Below, piece by piece: positions 18,262-27,878 of a stretch of 64,000 nucleotides of DNA; position 1 is the first letter of the stretch; each line of letters begins with the position of its first letter. Below the pieces are notes generated by a model. The model was not told where the DNA came from, did not search any database, and saw nothing but the letters and a program-made list of their open reading frames with translations. Origin of the DNA: an uncultured Bartonella sp. (GTDB lineage: Bacteria; Pseudomonadota; Alphaproteobacteria; Rhizobiales; Rhizobiaceae); NCBI RefSeq assembly GCF_946479275.1, contig NZ_CAMLFE010000004.1, positions 186,001-250,000 of the forward strand, in the 5' to 3' direction. The position numbers were made by a program, and so were the translations under genes.

Positions 18262-19248
18262 TTACGACAGAACCGCATGGGCCAGTGATTCAGGCAATTC
18301 CTTACCAAAAGCCCGTTGATAGAATTCGGCAACGGTCGGGCGTTCCAGTTCGTCGCACTTGTTTAAAAATGTAAGGCGGAATGCAAATCCCAGATCTTTG
18401 AAGATCTCGGTATTTTCAGCCCATGTAATGACAGTACGCGGGCTCATAACAGTTGATAGATCGCCATTGATAAAAGCTTGTCTGGTCATATCGGCAACAT
18501 GAACCATTTGTGAAACAGTCTCGCGGCCTTCCTTGGTACGAAAACTCTTGGCTTTGGCAAGGACAATATTGACTTCGTTGTCATGCGGCAAATAGTTCAA
18601 AGTCGTCACAATTGACCAGCGGTCCATTTGCGCCTGATTGATCTGTTGTGTGCCATGATAAAGTCCGGTTGTATCACCAAGACCGATTGTGTTTGCCGTG
18701 GCAAACAGGCGAAAGGCAGGATGTGGCGCAATAACACGGCTCTGATCAAGCAAGGTCAAACGTCCGGATGATTCCAGTACGCGCTGGATAACAAACATCA
18801 CATCAGGACGACCGGCATCATATTCGTCAAAAACCAGGGCAACATTTCTTTGATAAGCCCAAGGCAGGATACCATCCTGAAATTCGGTCACCTGCATGCC
18901 GTCTTTGATAACAATCGCATCCTTTCCGACAAGGTCGATACGACTGACGTGACTATCAAGATTGACGCGGATACAAGGCCAGTTCAAACGCGCCGCAATC
19001 TGCTCGATATGAGTGGATTTTCCGGTGCCATGATAGCCTGAAACCATCACACGGCGATTGTAAGCAAAACCGGCAAGGATTGCCAAAGTCGTTTCCCGAT
19101 CGAACAGATAATCCGGATCAAGCTCGGGCACATTGGGATCTGTTTCGCTGAACGCTGGAACCTGCATATCGGTATCAATACCGAAAAGTTCGCGTGCCGA
19201 TACTGTTATATCAGGCACATTATCAATACCCAGATCGTCCTTTGTCAT
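18262..19248 (-). CDS. cobS: Cobaltochelatase subunit CobS (AAA+ ATPase)
   Basis: AAA+ motor of the CobNST cobalt chelatase. The 328 residues contain the Walker [10 protein letters not shown] (71-79), Walker B FDEYD (140-144), the sensor-type [13 protein letters not shown] and [18 protein letters not shown]. The second of two adjacent ATGs (19248) matches CobS N termini and leaves better room after GGAGG than the first (19251). It is in an operon with cobT and lies downstream of a J-domain gene in the same orientation. Confidence 0.96.
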   Translation of the reverse strand: MTKDDLGIDNVPDITVSARELFGIDTDMQVPAFSETDPNVPELDPDYLFDRETTLAILAGFAYNRRVMVSGYHGTGKSTHIEQIAARLNWPCIRVNLDSHVSRIDLVGKDAIVIKDGMQVTEFQDGILPWAYQRNVALVFDEYDAGRPDVMFVIQRVLESSGRLTLLDQSRVIAPHPAFRLFATANTIGLGDTTGLYHGTQQINQAQMDRWSIVTTLNYLPHDNEVNIVLAKAKSFRTKEGRETVSQMVHVADMTRQAFINGDLSTVMSPRTVITWAENTEIFKDLGFAFRLTFLNKCDELERPTVAEFYQRAFGKELPESLAHAVLS

Positions 19249-19420
19249 CATGCCTCCATACGGATAAAACCGCTGTCCGAATTAAATATGAACACACAAT
19301 ATAGCTATAATGTGTTTTAAATTGAAGAGCTACAAGCTCTCGAGCTGTTATCAGACTATCGGACAAGAATTTCAATGTTCCATCGAAAAGAATTGTCTTT
19401 TCTTCGTCTTCAGTCCTGTG

Positions 19421-20035
19421 TCAGCAAAAACCGGCATTTTTCAATAGGTTGTATGCCTGTAATACTTCACGCAAGCGATCTTCGGAAGACCTATCACCAC
19501 CATTTGCATCAGGATGGTGAAGTTTCACCAAAGCTTTGTATTTGGCTTTGATATCACGGCTCGTGGCATTGGCTTCAAGCCCCAATGTCATGAAAGCCCG
19601 TGCTTCCAGTGTTTTCAATTTCCGCGGTGCGTTGGTTGAACGGCTTTGCTGGCTGAACATATGAAGAGGGTCATTCACCCTGTTTTGATAGGCAGCAGAA
19701 CCGGAACGGATTCTGGAAAAATCGGCAGCAGGTTTGGCTGCGGCATTAACACCCGATTTCCATGTCGGGCGGTGACCTGTCAGAGCGTCTTTCTGGAATT
19801 TGGCAATCTCTTCGTCTTTCAGCCCTGAAAAATAATTGAAATTCTTGTTATATTCGCGCACATGCTCGAGGCAAAAATGAAGATATTCACCCTCATGATC
19901 ACGCCCCGCTGGTGCCCGATGTGTACCAGGTTTTGTGCATCCCTCCCATTGACATTGGGGAGCCTGTGGCTCCGCCTTCTTTTTTCTGTTGGAACTGATG
20001 CGGATTGAATCAAATAATTTCGATGTGGTCGTCAT
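19421..20035 (-). CDS. J-domain (DnaJ-like) protein with N-terminal Cys-rich segment
   Basis: A 204-residue co-chaperone. The C terminus is a J domain: EARAFMTLGLEANATSRDIK, then the HPD motif (174-176) in KLHHPDANGG, ending RLREVLQAYNLLKN. The N-terminal half has a possible zinc site (C28, C33, C55, H58 in CQWEGCTKPGTHRAP and FCLEHV). Such proteins sit beside cobS in rhizobial genomes. It is divergent from bolA. An Hsp70 partner role is inferred from the HPD motif. Confidence 0.92.
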   Translation of the reverse strand: MTTTSKLFDSIRISSNRKKKAEPQAPQCQWEGCTKPGTHRAPAGRDHEGEYLHFCLEHVREYNKNFNYFSGLKDEEIAKFQKDALTGHRPTWKSGVNAAAKPAADFSRIRSGSAAYQNRVNDPLHMFSQQSRSTNAPRKLKTLEARAFMTLGLEANATSRDIKAKYKALVKLHHPDANGGDRSSEDRLREVLQAYNLLKNAGFC

Positions 20036-20174
20036 GTTTCCGGCTTAATGCAAAACATATGCGTTTGACAAGAATTGACTTTAGGGATTTTTGTTCCCAC
20101 ATGTCTGTCACCGATTTTTATCAAGCAAGAATCGGGTCAAACTTACCGCTCACATATGGGGTTAAAAGAAGAAA

Positions 20175-20456
20175 ATGTCCAGCACAGTTGCAGAAACTAT
20201 CAAGAAAAAGCTACAAGCTGCCTTTTCTCCATCTGCTATTGAAATTATTGATGAAAGTCATCTTCACGCCGGTCACCAGCATGAGGATGGTCAAACCTTT
20301 GATGGCAAAGGTGAAACGCATTTCCGCGTCAAAATTACCGCGAAGGCTTTTAAAGGCATGAAACGGGTGGATATCCATCGCGCAATAAACCACGTGCTCA
20401 AGCATGAACTTGAAAGTGGTATCCACGCCTTGGCCATTGAAGCCAAGGCTGAATGA
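20175..20456 (+). CDS. BolA family protein
   Basis: A 93-residue protein with the BolA fold signature: ESHLHAGHQHEDGQ, ETHFRVKITAKAFKGMKRVDIHR and the final HALAIEAKA. BolA proteins work with monothiol glutaredoxins in iron-sulfur and iron regulation. The His residues in SHLHAGH are candidate cluster ligands. It is transcribed away from the J-domain gene. The start is an ATG after AAAAGAAGAAA, a weak ribosome binding site. Confidence 0.93.
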   Translation: MSSTVAETIKKKLQAAFSPSAIEIIDESHLHAGHQHEDGQTFDGKGETHFRVKITAKAFKGMKRVDIHRAINHVLKHELESGIHALAIEAKAE

Positions 20457-20486
20457 CCGGAAATAAGATCATCCGGTTTTGTTTTA
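20456..20486 (+). terminator. Probable terminator after bolA
   Basis: A modest 6-bp stem (ACCGGA / TCCGGT) around a 10-nt loop, followed by a T-rich tail. It overlaps the bolA stop codon. Confidence 0.5.
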
Positions 20487-20593
20487 CAAAATAATAAAAC
20501 CTTTTAGAATCATACCGGATCAATCTTTTTCCTCAGGACGATTGTTGAACAAAATCCCGAATAGCAAATATTCCCGAATTTTAAATGTTAAAG

Positions 20594-21464
20594 TCAATGA
20601 CCGTTTATCAACGGTAATTCGGCAAGCATATTTTTAAGATTGAGTGCATCCCACGGGAGATGTTCGGCAATCCCAACGCCGACGATCGTGGTTATTTCAT
20701 TGACGTCTTTTACCAGCTTTACAACATTATCCATCGTAAGGCGGCCTTCGGCAATGCCGGCATATTTGTCGGCACTTACTCCCGGTTCGGCCAACAGTAA
20801 TGCGTGAAAGAGGTGAAAATCGAGGACATCAAGGTCGATATGGATGGCAAGATATCTGATATTCTGATTTTTAATCCACTCTAGGACCGGTTTATCGGAT
20901 GTCTTTAATTGTTCCGGTGAAATCATAGCAATATCATGATCTTTCAGGAACTGTTTTTCATAATCTGTCGGATGGTGGATACCTGCAATCATCACCTTTC
21001 TCGCGGGCACCGGTGTTTTGACTTCTTTAATAAGGTCAGGATCGCCATTTCCCATAAGGGCACCCAAAACGTGGGCGTGGGAATGGGCAAATTGTTTCGG
21101 CGTCATAACGTCGGGATGGGCATCAATCCACAATATACCGAATGATTGACCATAGACAGTGCTCAGATATGAGAAGGGTGCCAGATCGACCAGACAATCG
21201 CCGCCGAACATAACAATTTTGTCAGGCTTTTCTCTGTTGATGATGCCATATGCACTTTCGAGTTGTTTGACGATTTCTTTTCCGTCCCATGATGCCATTT
21301 TCATTTTTGAGCGGCATGCCCGGTTTTGTAACAGGAACAGCAAAGGATGGCGTTTTTGTGCTTGGAGCAAGATAATCCAATAATTCTGCACCAAGGTGGT
21401 AGAGCGGATTATCTCCACCTTGCCATTGCGGCATAACAAGACGGATCGTTTTTGATTGGGTCAT
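20594..21464 (-). pseudogene. Arginase/agmatinase-family gene with a single frameshift
   Basis: The N-terminal part (MTQSKTIRLVMPQWQGGDNP..., ATG at 21464 with GGAGG upstream) and the rest lie in different frames. The N-terminal frame is right up to GIMGRK. Removing one T from the run TTTT at 21278-21281 would restore one protein of about 289 residues, reading GIMGRKEIVKQLE. The ureohydrolase metal motifs are present downstream: WIDAHPD, SHAHVLGALMG and IHIDLDVLD. The first ligand motif reads GGDC instead of GGDH, as in a divergent subgroup whose activity is uncertain. This is either a true recent frameshift, a phase-variable tract or a sequencing error. Confidence 0.8.
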
Positions 21465-21609
21465 AACATCCTCCAATATGGTCTGGAGCCCGACATTCGG
21501 TTTGAAGTCGGGTTTTCTTTTTACAATTTTTATCAGTGTTTTTATATCATTCAAAAGGCTGTATCAGCAATTGACCGACGTGATTTTTTCGCAGTTAGAA
21601 GCGGGATCG

Positions 21610-22563
21610 TCAACGTGGATGAGCCTTTTTATAAACTTCCATTAAACGGTCCGTATCAACACCGGTATAGATTTGCGTGGTTGAAAGGCTTGCGTGACCG
21701 AGCAATTCCTGAATGGTGCGAAGGTCTCCTCCACGCGATAAAAGATGCGTTGCAAAAGAATGCCTGAGCGCATGCGGTGTGACACTATCAGGAAGGCCGA
21801 GACTCGATCGTAATTGTTGAACAGCGCGTTCGACAATTGCCCTTTGTAATTTTCCGCCATGCACACCGCGGAACAAAGGTTGATCGGCAGGAAGAATGAA
21901 TGGACAGCACGAAAGATAATCGTCTATTGCTTCATGGACAGCCGGAATAACGGGAACGAGACGGGTTTTCCCTCCCTTGCCGGTTACATAAATGCTGGTA
22001 GCGTTTTTGTCGCTAAAATCCGCGGGCGTTAGCGACAAAGCTTCCGAAATTCTTAAGCCACATCCATAACAGAGAGTGAGAATGGCCGCGTTTCTGGAAG
22101 CAACCCAAGGCTCGTCATCAAGCTGGGTTTTCTTGTCAACGATGTGTAAAGCGTCGGCAATATTAAGCGGTTTTGGTAACGATTTCGGTTGTTTCGGCGT
22201 GCGCACAATACGTGCTGCCGGCACGTCGGCAAGTCCTGCACGTGTCAAAAAGTTGAAAAACGAACGTATGCCGGCAAGACCACGGCCGAGTGAACGCGAA
22301 CCGACGCCCATGTTGCGTCGATAGGCAAGGAAAGATCTCATATCGGCAACACGAAGTCTGGAAAGATCGGAAATGTCTGGAATATGGCCCAAATGTTGAC
22401 AAAGAAAGATCAGAAACTGTCGGCTATCTCTTTCATAGGCTTCGACAGTGAGTTTTGCGACGCGACGCGTTTTTTGAAGCTGCTCGAGCCAGTCTTTGCG
22501 CGCAGACAAAAGCTGAGGTGTTGCTTCCAATAATGGAAGATCGGAGGGCAATATCTCTGTCAT
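21610..22563 (-). CDS. xerC: Tyrosine recombinase XerC
   Basis: Resolves chromosome dimers at dif together with XerD. The 317 residues show the N-terminal SAM-like core-binding domain (about 15-110) and the catalytic domain with Arg in CGLRISEALSL, Lys in TGKGGKTR, and HALRHSFATHLL. LGHASLSTTQIYTG carries the catalytic Tyr. Xer identity fits the length, the lack of integrase neighbours and the sapC-xerC neighbourhood known in rhizobia. XerC rather than XerD is inferred from this context. Confidence 0.9.
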   Translation of the reverse strand: MTEILPSDLPLLEATPQLLSARKDWLEQLQKTRRVAKLTVEAYERDSRQFLIFLCQHLGHIPDISDLSRLRVADMRSFLAYRRNMGVGSRSLGRGLAGIRSFFNFLTRAGLADVPAARIVRTPKQPKSLPKPLNIADALHIVDKKTQLDDEPWVASRNAAILTLCYGCGLRISEALSLTPADFSDKNATSIYVTGKGGKTRLVPVIPAVHEAIDDYLSCCPFILPADQPLFRGVHGGKLQRAIVERAVQQLRSSLGLPDSVTPHALRHSFATHLLSRGGDLRTIQELLGHASLSTTQIYTGVDTDRLMEVYKKAHPR

Positions 22564-22617
22564 GGCATCAATCTACCATGACAGAGTTTAACATCAGGTT
22601 TCTCTGTCAGCTCAACT

Positions 22618-23448
22618 TTAATTGGTTTTTGTCGAGACAGGTTTTTCGTTTTTTAAAGCCTCGCCGGTTTTGTCCGGCACAGCCGCTTTCGGAGCATTCA
22701 GTGCATTTTTCATATGGGCGAGATGCAGTCCCATGAGATTTGGAAGATTATTCATCGACATCAATTCTGCAAAGATCCAGCCGAGAAATCCTTGTTTGTG
22801 GAGTTTTGCAAGTTGGTCGCCTGAAAGCTTGTTGAATTTCTCTGTGTCGATAATCCAGAAATTTTCGAGCCGTGCGGTTTGCCCGCTTTGCGAGCGGATG
22901 TCGATCGACTGCTTTTTGAACAGACCCATTTTTGCAACGGTTTCCAGAAATTTGCTTGTCTGTTCCATGCTGTTTTTGAATGCATTCAGGAAGTTGATAC
23001 GATCTTCCATGAAGGGTGAAACGCTGCCGTCGCTGTTAAAGAGGTCAATGCCTTCAACTTCATTGAACATGCCTGATTCGGAATCGAAGCAGACAGTCAG
23101 TTCTTTCTGGTCAGGCGCTCCTGCCAACACAAATGGGTAACGGCGGACAAATGCCGGAATATATGTGTCGGGCCGCCACTTTTTATCTTTGTCGAGATAA
23201 TCATTTTCCTCATTTGCCAAACCGAGCATGGCAACGGCGGTATAAGTGATTTTACCCTCTTTATCTTCGGCACCCATAAACAATATAGGGTAACTTAATG
23301 CAGCCTGATAAAACTCTTCGCCAGCCAAGGGAACCCAATGGGTGTTTGCTGCAAAGGCGAGATTTTTCGGTGCACTGAATTTCAGCTTTTTGTGTGTTTC
23401 GCGTGAAATGGGGACAATATTTTTATAAAAAAGCATAACTGTTGGCAT
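22618..23448 (-). CDS. SapC family protein
   Basis: A 276-residue protein of the SapC family (PF07277), named from a Campylobacter S-layer-linked gene. YKNIVPISRETHKKLKF, HWVPLAGEEFYQAALSYPI, FVRRYPFVLAG and LENFWIIDTEKFNKLSGDQ are recognisable. Its function is not established; it lacks a signal peptide. It has an excellent AGGAGGG ribosome binding site and shares an intergenic control region with rimM. The last 30 residues are low-complexity. Confidence 0.85.
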   Translation of the reverse strand: MPTVMLFYKNIVPISRETHKKLKFSAPKNLAFAANTHWVPLAGEEFYQAALSYPILFMGAEDKEGKITYTAVAMLGLANEENDYLDKDKKWRPDTYIPAFVRRYPFVLAGAPDQKELTVCFDSESGMFNEVEGIDLFNSDGSVSPFMEDRINFLNAFKNSMEQTSKFLETVAKMGLFKKQSIDIRSQSGQTARLENFWIIDTEKFNKLSGDQLAKLHKQGFLGWIFAELMSMNNLPNLMGLHLAHMKNALNAPKAAVPDKTGEALKNEKPVSTKTN

Positions 23449-23566
23449 AAGTACCCTCCTGAGTATTTTGTTTATATGGCTACATTTTGCAAATTTTTGA
23501 CCCCAAAGCCGCCATTTTCGCTTTTCAATCGGGATTCGACGGTTTGTTTCCTCTCGAACCCTATTG

Positions 23567-23588
23567 AATATGGTAGATGAACCATATT
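23567..23588. promoter_or_regulatory. Perfect 8-bp inverted repeat between sapC and rimM
   Basis: Arms AATATGGT and ACCATATT are separated by six bases. It sits in the divergent promoter region, so an operator for a dimeric regulator is plausible; there is no T run for a terminator. Confidence 0.4.
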
Positions 23589-23689
23589 AAAGCGAACGGC
23601 TTGAATTTTGAGCGGGTATTATTAAAAAAGTCTCAAGCTTGAAGTAAATTTTTAAGAAAAACCTATTTTTAAGAGCCGAAAGCCGCAAA

Positions 23690-24259
23690 ATGGAGCAAAA
23701 GCAGGACCAGATGGAAAAAAGCAAAAATAACTTGGTGCGTCTTGCAACCATCGCAGCAGCCCACGGTATTAAAGGCGATGTAAAGCTTATGGTGTTTACC
23801 GCCGATCCTCTTGGACTTTCATCTTATGGTACGGTATTCGACGAAAATGGCAGGTCTTTCAAAATTGACCATATGAGAAAAGCGGGCAGTGCCGTTATTG
23901 TGCATTTTTCGGGCGTTGACGATCGTAGCAGCGCCGAAGCACTCAATGGAACAGCCCTTTATGTTAATCGGCAACAATTGCCGGATGATCTCGAAGAAGA
24001 CGAGTTTTATCAGACCGATCTTATCGGTTTGCAGGTTAGAGACGAGACCGGCCAAATGATCGGCAAGGTCAATGCATTCTTTGATTTTGGCGGTGGTGAT
24101 ATTCTTGAACTGAAAATTGAAGGTGAGGGGCTCGAACTTATTCCATTTTCAAAGGCTGCGGTTCCTGAAATCAACATCGGACAGGGTTTTATTTCCATTG
24201 ATCGGCGGGCTGCAGGTCTCGTCGAGGATGATTCCAATACGGAACGTGAGGAAGGATAA
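23690..24259 (+). CDS. rimM: Ribosome maturation factor RimM
   Basis: Binds S19 and assists 16S rRNA processing and 30S head assembly. The 189 residues include the N-terminal beta-barrel ([19 protein letters not shown]) and the PRC-barrel domain ([32 protein letters not shown]). An ATG at 23711 is an alternative start. The stop codon overlaps the trmD ATG by one base. Confidence 0.95.
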   Translation: MEQKQDQMEKSKNNLVRLATIAAAHGIKGDVKLMVFTADPLGLSSYGTVFDENGRSFKIDHMRKAGSAVIVHFSGVDDRSSAEALNGTALYVNRQQLPDDLEEDEFYQTDLIGLQVRDETGQMIGKVNAFFDFGGGDILELKIEGEGLELIPFSKAAVPEINIGQGFISIDRRAAGLVEDDSNTEREEG

Positions 24260-24957
24260 TGAGTTTCAAGGCGCAGGTACTTACCCTTTATCCGGAAATG
24301 TTTCCGGGGTTCCTCGGCCATTCTATGGCCGGGCGTGCACTGGAAAACGGTATCTGGTCACTTGATAAAGTCCAGATAAGGGATTTTGCGTCTGACCGTC
24401 ATCATAGTGTGGATGACACACCGGCAGGCGGTGGCGCCGGAATGGTTATGAAGCCCGATGTCCTTGCCAAGGCCATCGATAGTGTTGACAATCGTTATCC
24501 CCGTTTATTGATGAGCCCGCGCGGGCGCACCTTTGACCAGAAAATGGCACATGAATTAAAAGATGGTGGAGGTGTCACGCTTGTTTGCGGCCGTTTTGAA
24601 GGTGTGGACGAAAGGGTGATCGAAGCCAGAAATCTAATCGAAGTTTCGGTCGGGGATTACATTTTATCCGGTGGCGAGGGGGCGGCACTCATTATACTTG
24701 ATTCGATTGTGCGGCTTTTGCCCGGAGTGATGGGAAATATTCAATCGGGTGAACAGGAAAGTTTCGAGACAGGGCTTCTTGAATATCCGCAATATACACG
24801 TCCGCAAATATTTGAAGGCAGATCAATTCCCGAAGTTTTGACATCAGGTAATCACAAAGCAATAGAAAATTGGCGTAAAACCCGTTCGGAAGAAATAACA
24901 AGGTTAAAACGACCGGATCTTTATTCGGATTACGAGAAAAATAACAGGAAAGCTTGA
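24259..24957 (+). CDS. trmD: tRNA (guanine37-N1)-methyltransferase TrmD
   Basis: Makes m1G37 in tRNAs that read CNN/CGG codons and prevents frameshifting. The 232-residue SPOUT enzyme has the [21 protein letters not shown] start, [16 protein letters not shown] (catalytic Asp region), [14 protein letters not shown] and the trefoil-knot loop [19 protein letters not shown]. It is coupled to rimM through a TAATG overlap. Confidence 0.96.
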   Translation: MSFKAQVLTLYPEMFPGFLGHSMAGRALENGIWSLDKVQIRDFASDRHHSVDDTPAGGGAGMVMKPDVLAKAIDSVDNRYPRLLMSPRGRTFDQKMAHELKDGGGVTLVCGRFEGVDERVIEARNLIEVSVGDYILSGGEGAALIILDSIVRLLPGVMGNIQSGEQESFETGLLEYPQYTRPQIFEGRSIPEVLTSGNHKAIENWRKTRSEEITRLKRPDLYSDYEKNNRKA

Positions 24958-25134
24958 TTCAGTTTTCATGATAGTGTATGGGCAAACCACGTTTTCAGAT
25001 GGTACGTCATCTGCATCCGGAAATTAATGGATGGTGAACCCGCTCCTGCCGCAAGGCATAGCCGAAGGAACAAGGTTTCGAGGGCAAGAGTCGAGCGCTC
25101 TGACTGTTCGAGAAGAACATGAAGGATTGATGAG
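24958..25134 (+). promoter_or_regulatory. Possibly structured leader of rplS
   Basis: 177 bases between trmD and rplS. It contains a perfect CAGATG / CATCTG hairpin (24996-25013) and a GC-rich block at about 25040-25120 with self-complementary GAGCGCTC. Conserved r-protein leaders often regulate such genes, but no named family was recognised. GAAGGA at 25121-25126 is the ribosome binding site. Confidence 0.35.
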
Positions 25135-25596
25135 ATGAATATTATACAACAGCTCGACGCCGAGCAGCGCGCAAAAATTGAAGAAAAGCGCAAACTTCCT
25201 GTCTTTCAGGCCGGTGATACACTTCGCGTTTCGGTTCGTGTTACTGAAGGAACACGTACCCGTGTTCAAGCTTATGAGGGTGTTTGCATTGCTCGCTCGG
25301 GTGGTGGCCTTAACGAGACATTCACTGTTCGTAAAATTTCCTATGGCGAGGGTGTTGAGCGCGTGTTCCCCGTTTATTCACCCCTTGTCGAGGGTGTCGA
25401 AGTTGTTCGTCGCGGTAATGTACGTCGTGCCAAGCTCTATTATCTGCGTGGCCTGACCGGTAAAGCTGCCCGCATTTCCGAGAAAAGAGACTACCGCAAG
25501 AAATCGGTTGATGTTCCAAGCACCGGTGAAGCCGAAACTGTAACCGTTGAAACAGTTGCTGCACCGCTACCGGAATCAGGTGATAAGTCAGAATAA
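25135..25596 (+). CDS. rplS: 50S ribosomal protein L19
   Basis: Large-subunit protein bL19 at the 30S-50S interface. The core ([53 protein letters not shown]) is unmistakable. At 153 residues it carries an acidic, valine-rich C-terminal tail typical of alphaproteobacteria. Confidence 0.96.
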   Translation: MNIIQQLDAEQRAKIEEKRKLPVFQAGDTLRVSVRVTEGTRTRVQAYEGVCIARSGGGLNETFTVRKISYGEGVERVFPVYSPLVEGVEVVRRGNVRRAKLYYLRGLTGKAARISEKRDYRKKSVDVPSTGEAETVTVETVAAPLPESGDKSE

Positions 25597-25621
25597 AAGC
25601 CGGTCTGGTTCGATATGGAAT

Positions 25622-25648
25622 AAAAGCGGCTTTAAAGCCGCTTTTTTA
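25622..25648 (+). terminator. Rho-independent terminator after rplS
   Basis: Stem AAAGCGGC / GCCGCTTT with a short AT loop, followed by T6. It ends the rimM-trmD-rplS transcript. Confidence 0.9.
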
Positions 25649-25724
25649 TTGCATCGAGTTCTTTATGGAATTTGATGCGGGCTTTGCAAAATCGTGCGAT
25701 CGTTCTTATCTCATGTCATGTTGA

Positions 25725-25752
25725 TTGACTTTTGGAACAATCGCCGAATAAT
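25725..25752 (+). promoter_or_regulatory. Sigma-70-type promoter for leuC
   Basis: TTGACT at 25725-25730 and AATAAT at 25747-25752, spaced by 16 bases, about 50 bases before the leuC start. Confidence 0.5.
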
Positions 25753-25804
25753 GGCCCGTTTAAAAGTTGGAAACGCTTAATTTTTAATATTCAAGGACAA
25801 AAAA

Positions 25805-27214
25805 ATGAGTGCCCCGCGTACGCTTTATGACAAGATTTTCGAAGATCATATTGTAGACCGTCAGGAAGACGGAACATGTCTACTCTATATTGATCGCCAT
25901 CTTGTCCATGAAGTTACCAGTCCTCAGGCCTTCGAGGGCTTGCGCATGGCTCATCGTGCCGTACGGCATCCGGAAAAGACATTGGCGGTTGTCGATCACA
26001 ATATTCCGACATCTCCCGATCGTGCAAAAGGCATCAAGAACGAGCAAAGCCGCACACAGGTCGAGGCTTTGGCAAAAAACACGTCCGAATTCGGAATCGA
26101 ATATTTTAACCAGAACGACAAACGTCAAGGAATTGTCCATATCATAGGACCCGAGCAAGGCTTTACTCTGCCCGGCATGACGATTGTGTGCGGCGATAGC
26201 CATACTTCGACACACGGAGCTTTTGGTGCTCTTGCCCATGGCATCGGTACGTCAGAGGTTGAACACGTTTTAGCTACCCAGACTTTGATTCAGAAGAAAT
26301 CCAAAAATATGCTGATACAGGTGAACGGGACTCTTCCGAAAGGCGTAACTGCCAAGGATCTTGTTCTGGCTATTATCGGAAAAATCGGGACGGCTGGCGG
26401 TACCGGACACGTCATCGAATTTGCTGGCGAGGCAATACGCGGGCTTTCCATGGAAGGCCGGATGACCGTTTGCAATATGTCTATTGAAGCAGGTGCGCGT
26501 GCCGGTATGATTGCGCCGGATGAAACAACTTTTGACTATATCAGAAGCCGTCCGCGGGCACCGAAGGGTGAAATGCTGGAGAAAGCAATTGCCTATTGGA
26601 AAACACTGAAATCGGATGAAGGCGCCCATTACGACACTGTCGTCACACTTGACGCGAGCGAGCTTGTACCATCGGTTACCTGGGGCTCGTCGCCGGAAGA
26701 TGTTGTTCCGGTTACCGGCGTTGTTCCCGATCCTGAAGAGATTGCCGACGAAACCAAACGTGCATCCAAAATGCGTGCACTTGAATATATGGGCTTGAAG
26801 GCTGGCACGAAAATGACCGACATCAAGATTGATCGGGTCTTCATCGGTTCTTGCACCAATGGACGTATTGAAGATATGCGTGCGGCGGCTGCAATGGTTA
26901 AAGGGAAAAAGGTTTCTCCCACCGTTTCGGCAATGGTTGTTCCAGGGTCAGGCCTCGTCAAGGAACAGGCAGAAAAAGAAGGGCTTGATAAAATTTTCAA
27001 GGATGCCGGATTTGACTGGCGGGAACCAGGTTGTTCGATGTGCCTTGCTATGAATGATGACCGGTTGGAGCCGGGAGAACGCTGTGCTTCAACGTCCAAT
27101 CGTAATTTTGAAAGTAGACAAGGTTATAAAGGGCGTACGCATCTGGTTTCCCCTGCCATGGCAGCTGCGGCTGCAATTGCCGGCCATTTTGTCGATGTCA
27201 GAGACTGGAAATAG
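25805..27214 (+). CDS. leuC: 3-isopropylmalate dehydratase large subunit
   Basis: Aconitase-family enzyme that isomerises 2- to 3-isopropylmalate in leucine synthesis. The 469 residues include [21 protein letters not shown] and the three 4Fe-4S ligands in [12 protein letters not shown] and [10 protein letters not shown]. The terminal [27 protein letters not shown] also fits. The small subunit LeuD is not next to it, as is common in Rhizobiales. It has a separate promoter after the rplS terminator. Its presence suggests that leucine can be made, provided leuABD exist elsewhere. Confidence 0.97.
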   Translation: MSAPRTLYDKIFEDHIVDRQEDGTCLLYIDRHLVHEVTSPQAFEGLRMAHRAVRHPEKTLAVVDHNIPTSPDRAKGIKNEQSRTQVEALAKNTSEFGIEYFNQNDKRQGIVHIIGPEQGFTLPGMTIVCGDSHTSTHGAFGALAHGIGTSEVEHVLATQTLIQKKSKNMLIQVNGTLPKGVTAKDLVLAIIGKIGTAGGTGHVIEFAGEAIRGLSMEGRMTVCNMSIEAGARAGMIAPDETTFDYIRSRPRAPKGEMLEKAIAYWKTLKSDEGAHYDTVVTLDASELVPSVTWGSSPEDVVPVTGVVPDPEEIADETKRASKMRALEYMGLKAGTKMTDIKIDRVFIGSCTNGRIEDMRAAAAMVKGKKVSPTVSAMVVPGSGLVKEQAEKEGLDKIFKDAGFDWREPGCSMCLAMNDDRLEPGERCASTSNRNFESRQGYKGRTHLVSPAMAAAAAIAGHFVDVRDWK

Positions 27215-27317
27215 TATTGTAAGAGACCATAGGCCCAAACAACGACCCTTTACGTTTTAACCAAGTCACTTTAAACATAAATGAAGTTAAAACGCCACCA
27301 AAGGGAGTTCGGGTGTT

Positions 27318-27794
27318 ATGGCAGACAATAACGTAGACCGGCATGATGTCACAATTAACCTGTTACATTTGAATGACGCACGTTTACTTGCTCCTCTTCT
27401 TGCAAGCTATACCCAGGCATTGAAGCGTGGCGCACCACGTCGTCCGGATGAGTATTATGCCGAACAGTTATTACAAGACCGGACGGCAGAAGTACTCGGT
27501 GCCCATGTTGATGGCGAGCTTGTCGGTTTTGTTATCTTTTATGACCACCCCGAGCCTGTTTCGGGGTTGCGGGCAGGACAAGTCGATCACATCCATGTCC
27601 ATCATGCCTATCAGGGTAAGGGCATTGCCAAAGCCATGATAGACCTGCTTTGCGATAAGGCTGAGGAGCGTGGCTGGATAAAGTTGATTTTGAATGCTCC
27701 CCGTGTTCCTGAAGATGGGCGCAAGCTTTATGAACAGATTGCTTTAAAAGGGGATTGGACAGGTTATATCATACGGTTCGACCAAAATGGCTAA
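27318..27794 (+). CDS. GNAT-family N-acetyltransferase
   Basis: A 158-residue acetyltransferase. The acetyl-CoA binding motif A is VDHIHVHHAYQGKGIAKAMI, with Q-G-K-G-I-A contacting the pyrophosphate; motif B ends LNAPRVPEDGRKLYEQ. The substrate is unknown. A GGGAG ribosome binding site precedes the ATG. It is about 100 bases after leuC and closed by a strong hairpin, so it may be co-transcribed with leuC. Confidence 0.88.
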   Translation: MADNNVDRHDVTINLLHLNDARLLAPLLASYTQALKRGAPRRPDEYYAEQLLQDRTAEVLGAHVDGELVGFVIFYDHPEPVSGLRAGQVDHIHVHHAYQGKGIAKAMIDLLCDKAEERGWIKLILNAPRVPEDGRKLYEQIALKGDWTGYIIRFDQNG

Positions 27795-27837
27795 AGCCGT
27801 TTTGCTTCAATTGCTATGACTATTCAAAATAAACTTA

Positions 27838-27878
27838 AGAAAACCGTTTTGTTTGAAAAGGCAAAACGGTTTTCTGTT
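27838..27878. terminator. Long perfect hairpin after GNAT gene
   Basis: Perfect 14-bp inverted repeat (AGAAAACCGTTTTG / CAAAACGGTTTTCT) with a 10-nt loop. The 3' arm supplies the T run. Likely a terminator. Confidence 0.75.

Noticed and set aside
21610-22563. Phage or integron integrase
   Set aside because: Length and motifs fit XerC, and there are no mobile-element genes or att-like repeats nearby.
25119-25130. A three-codon upstream frame (Met-Lys-Asp-stop) before rplS
   Set aside because: It overlaps the ribosome binding site GAAGGA and is most simply a by-product of it.
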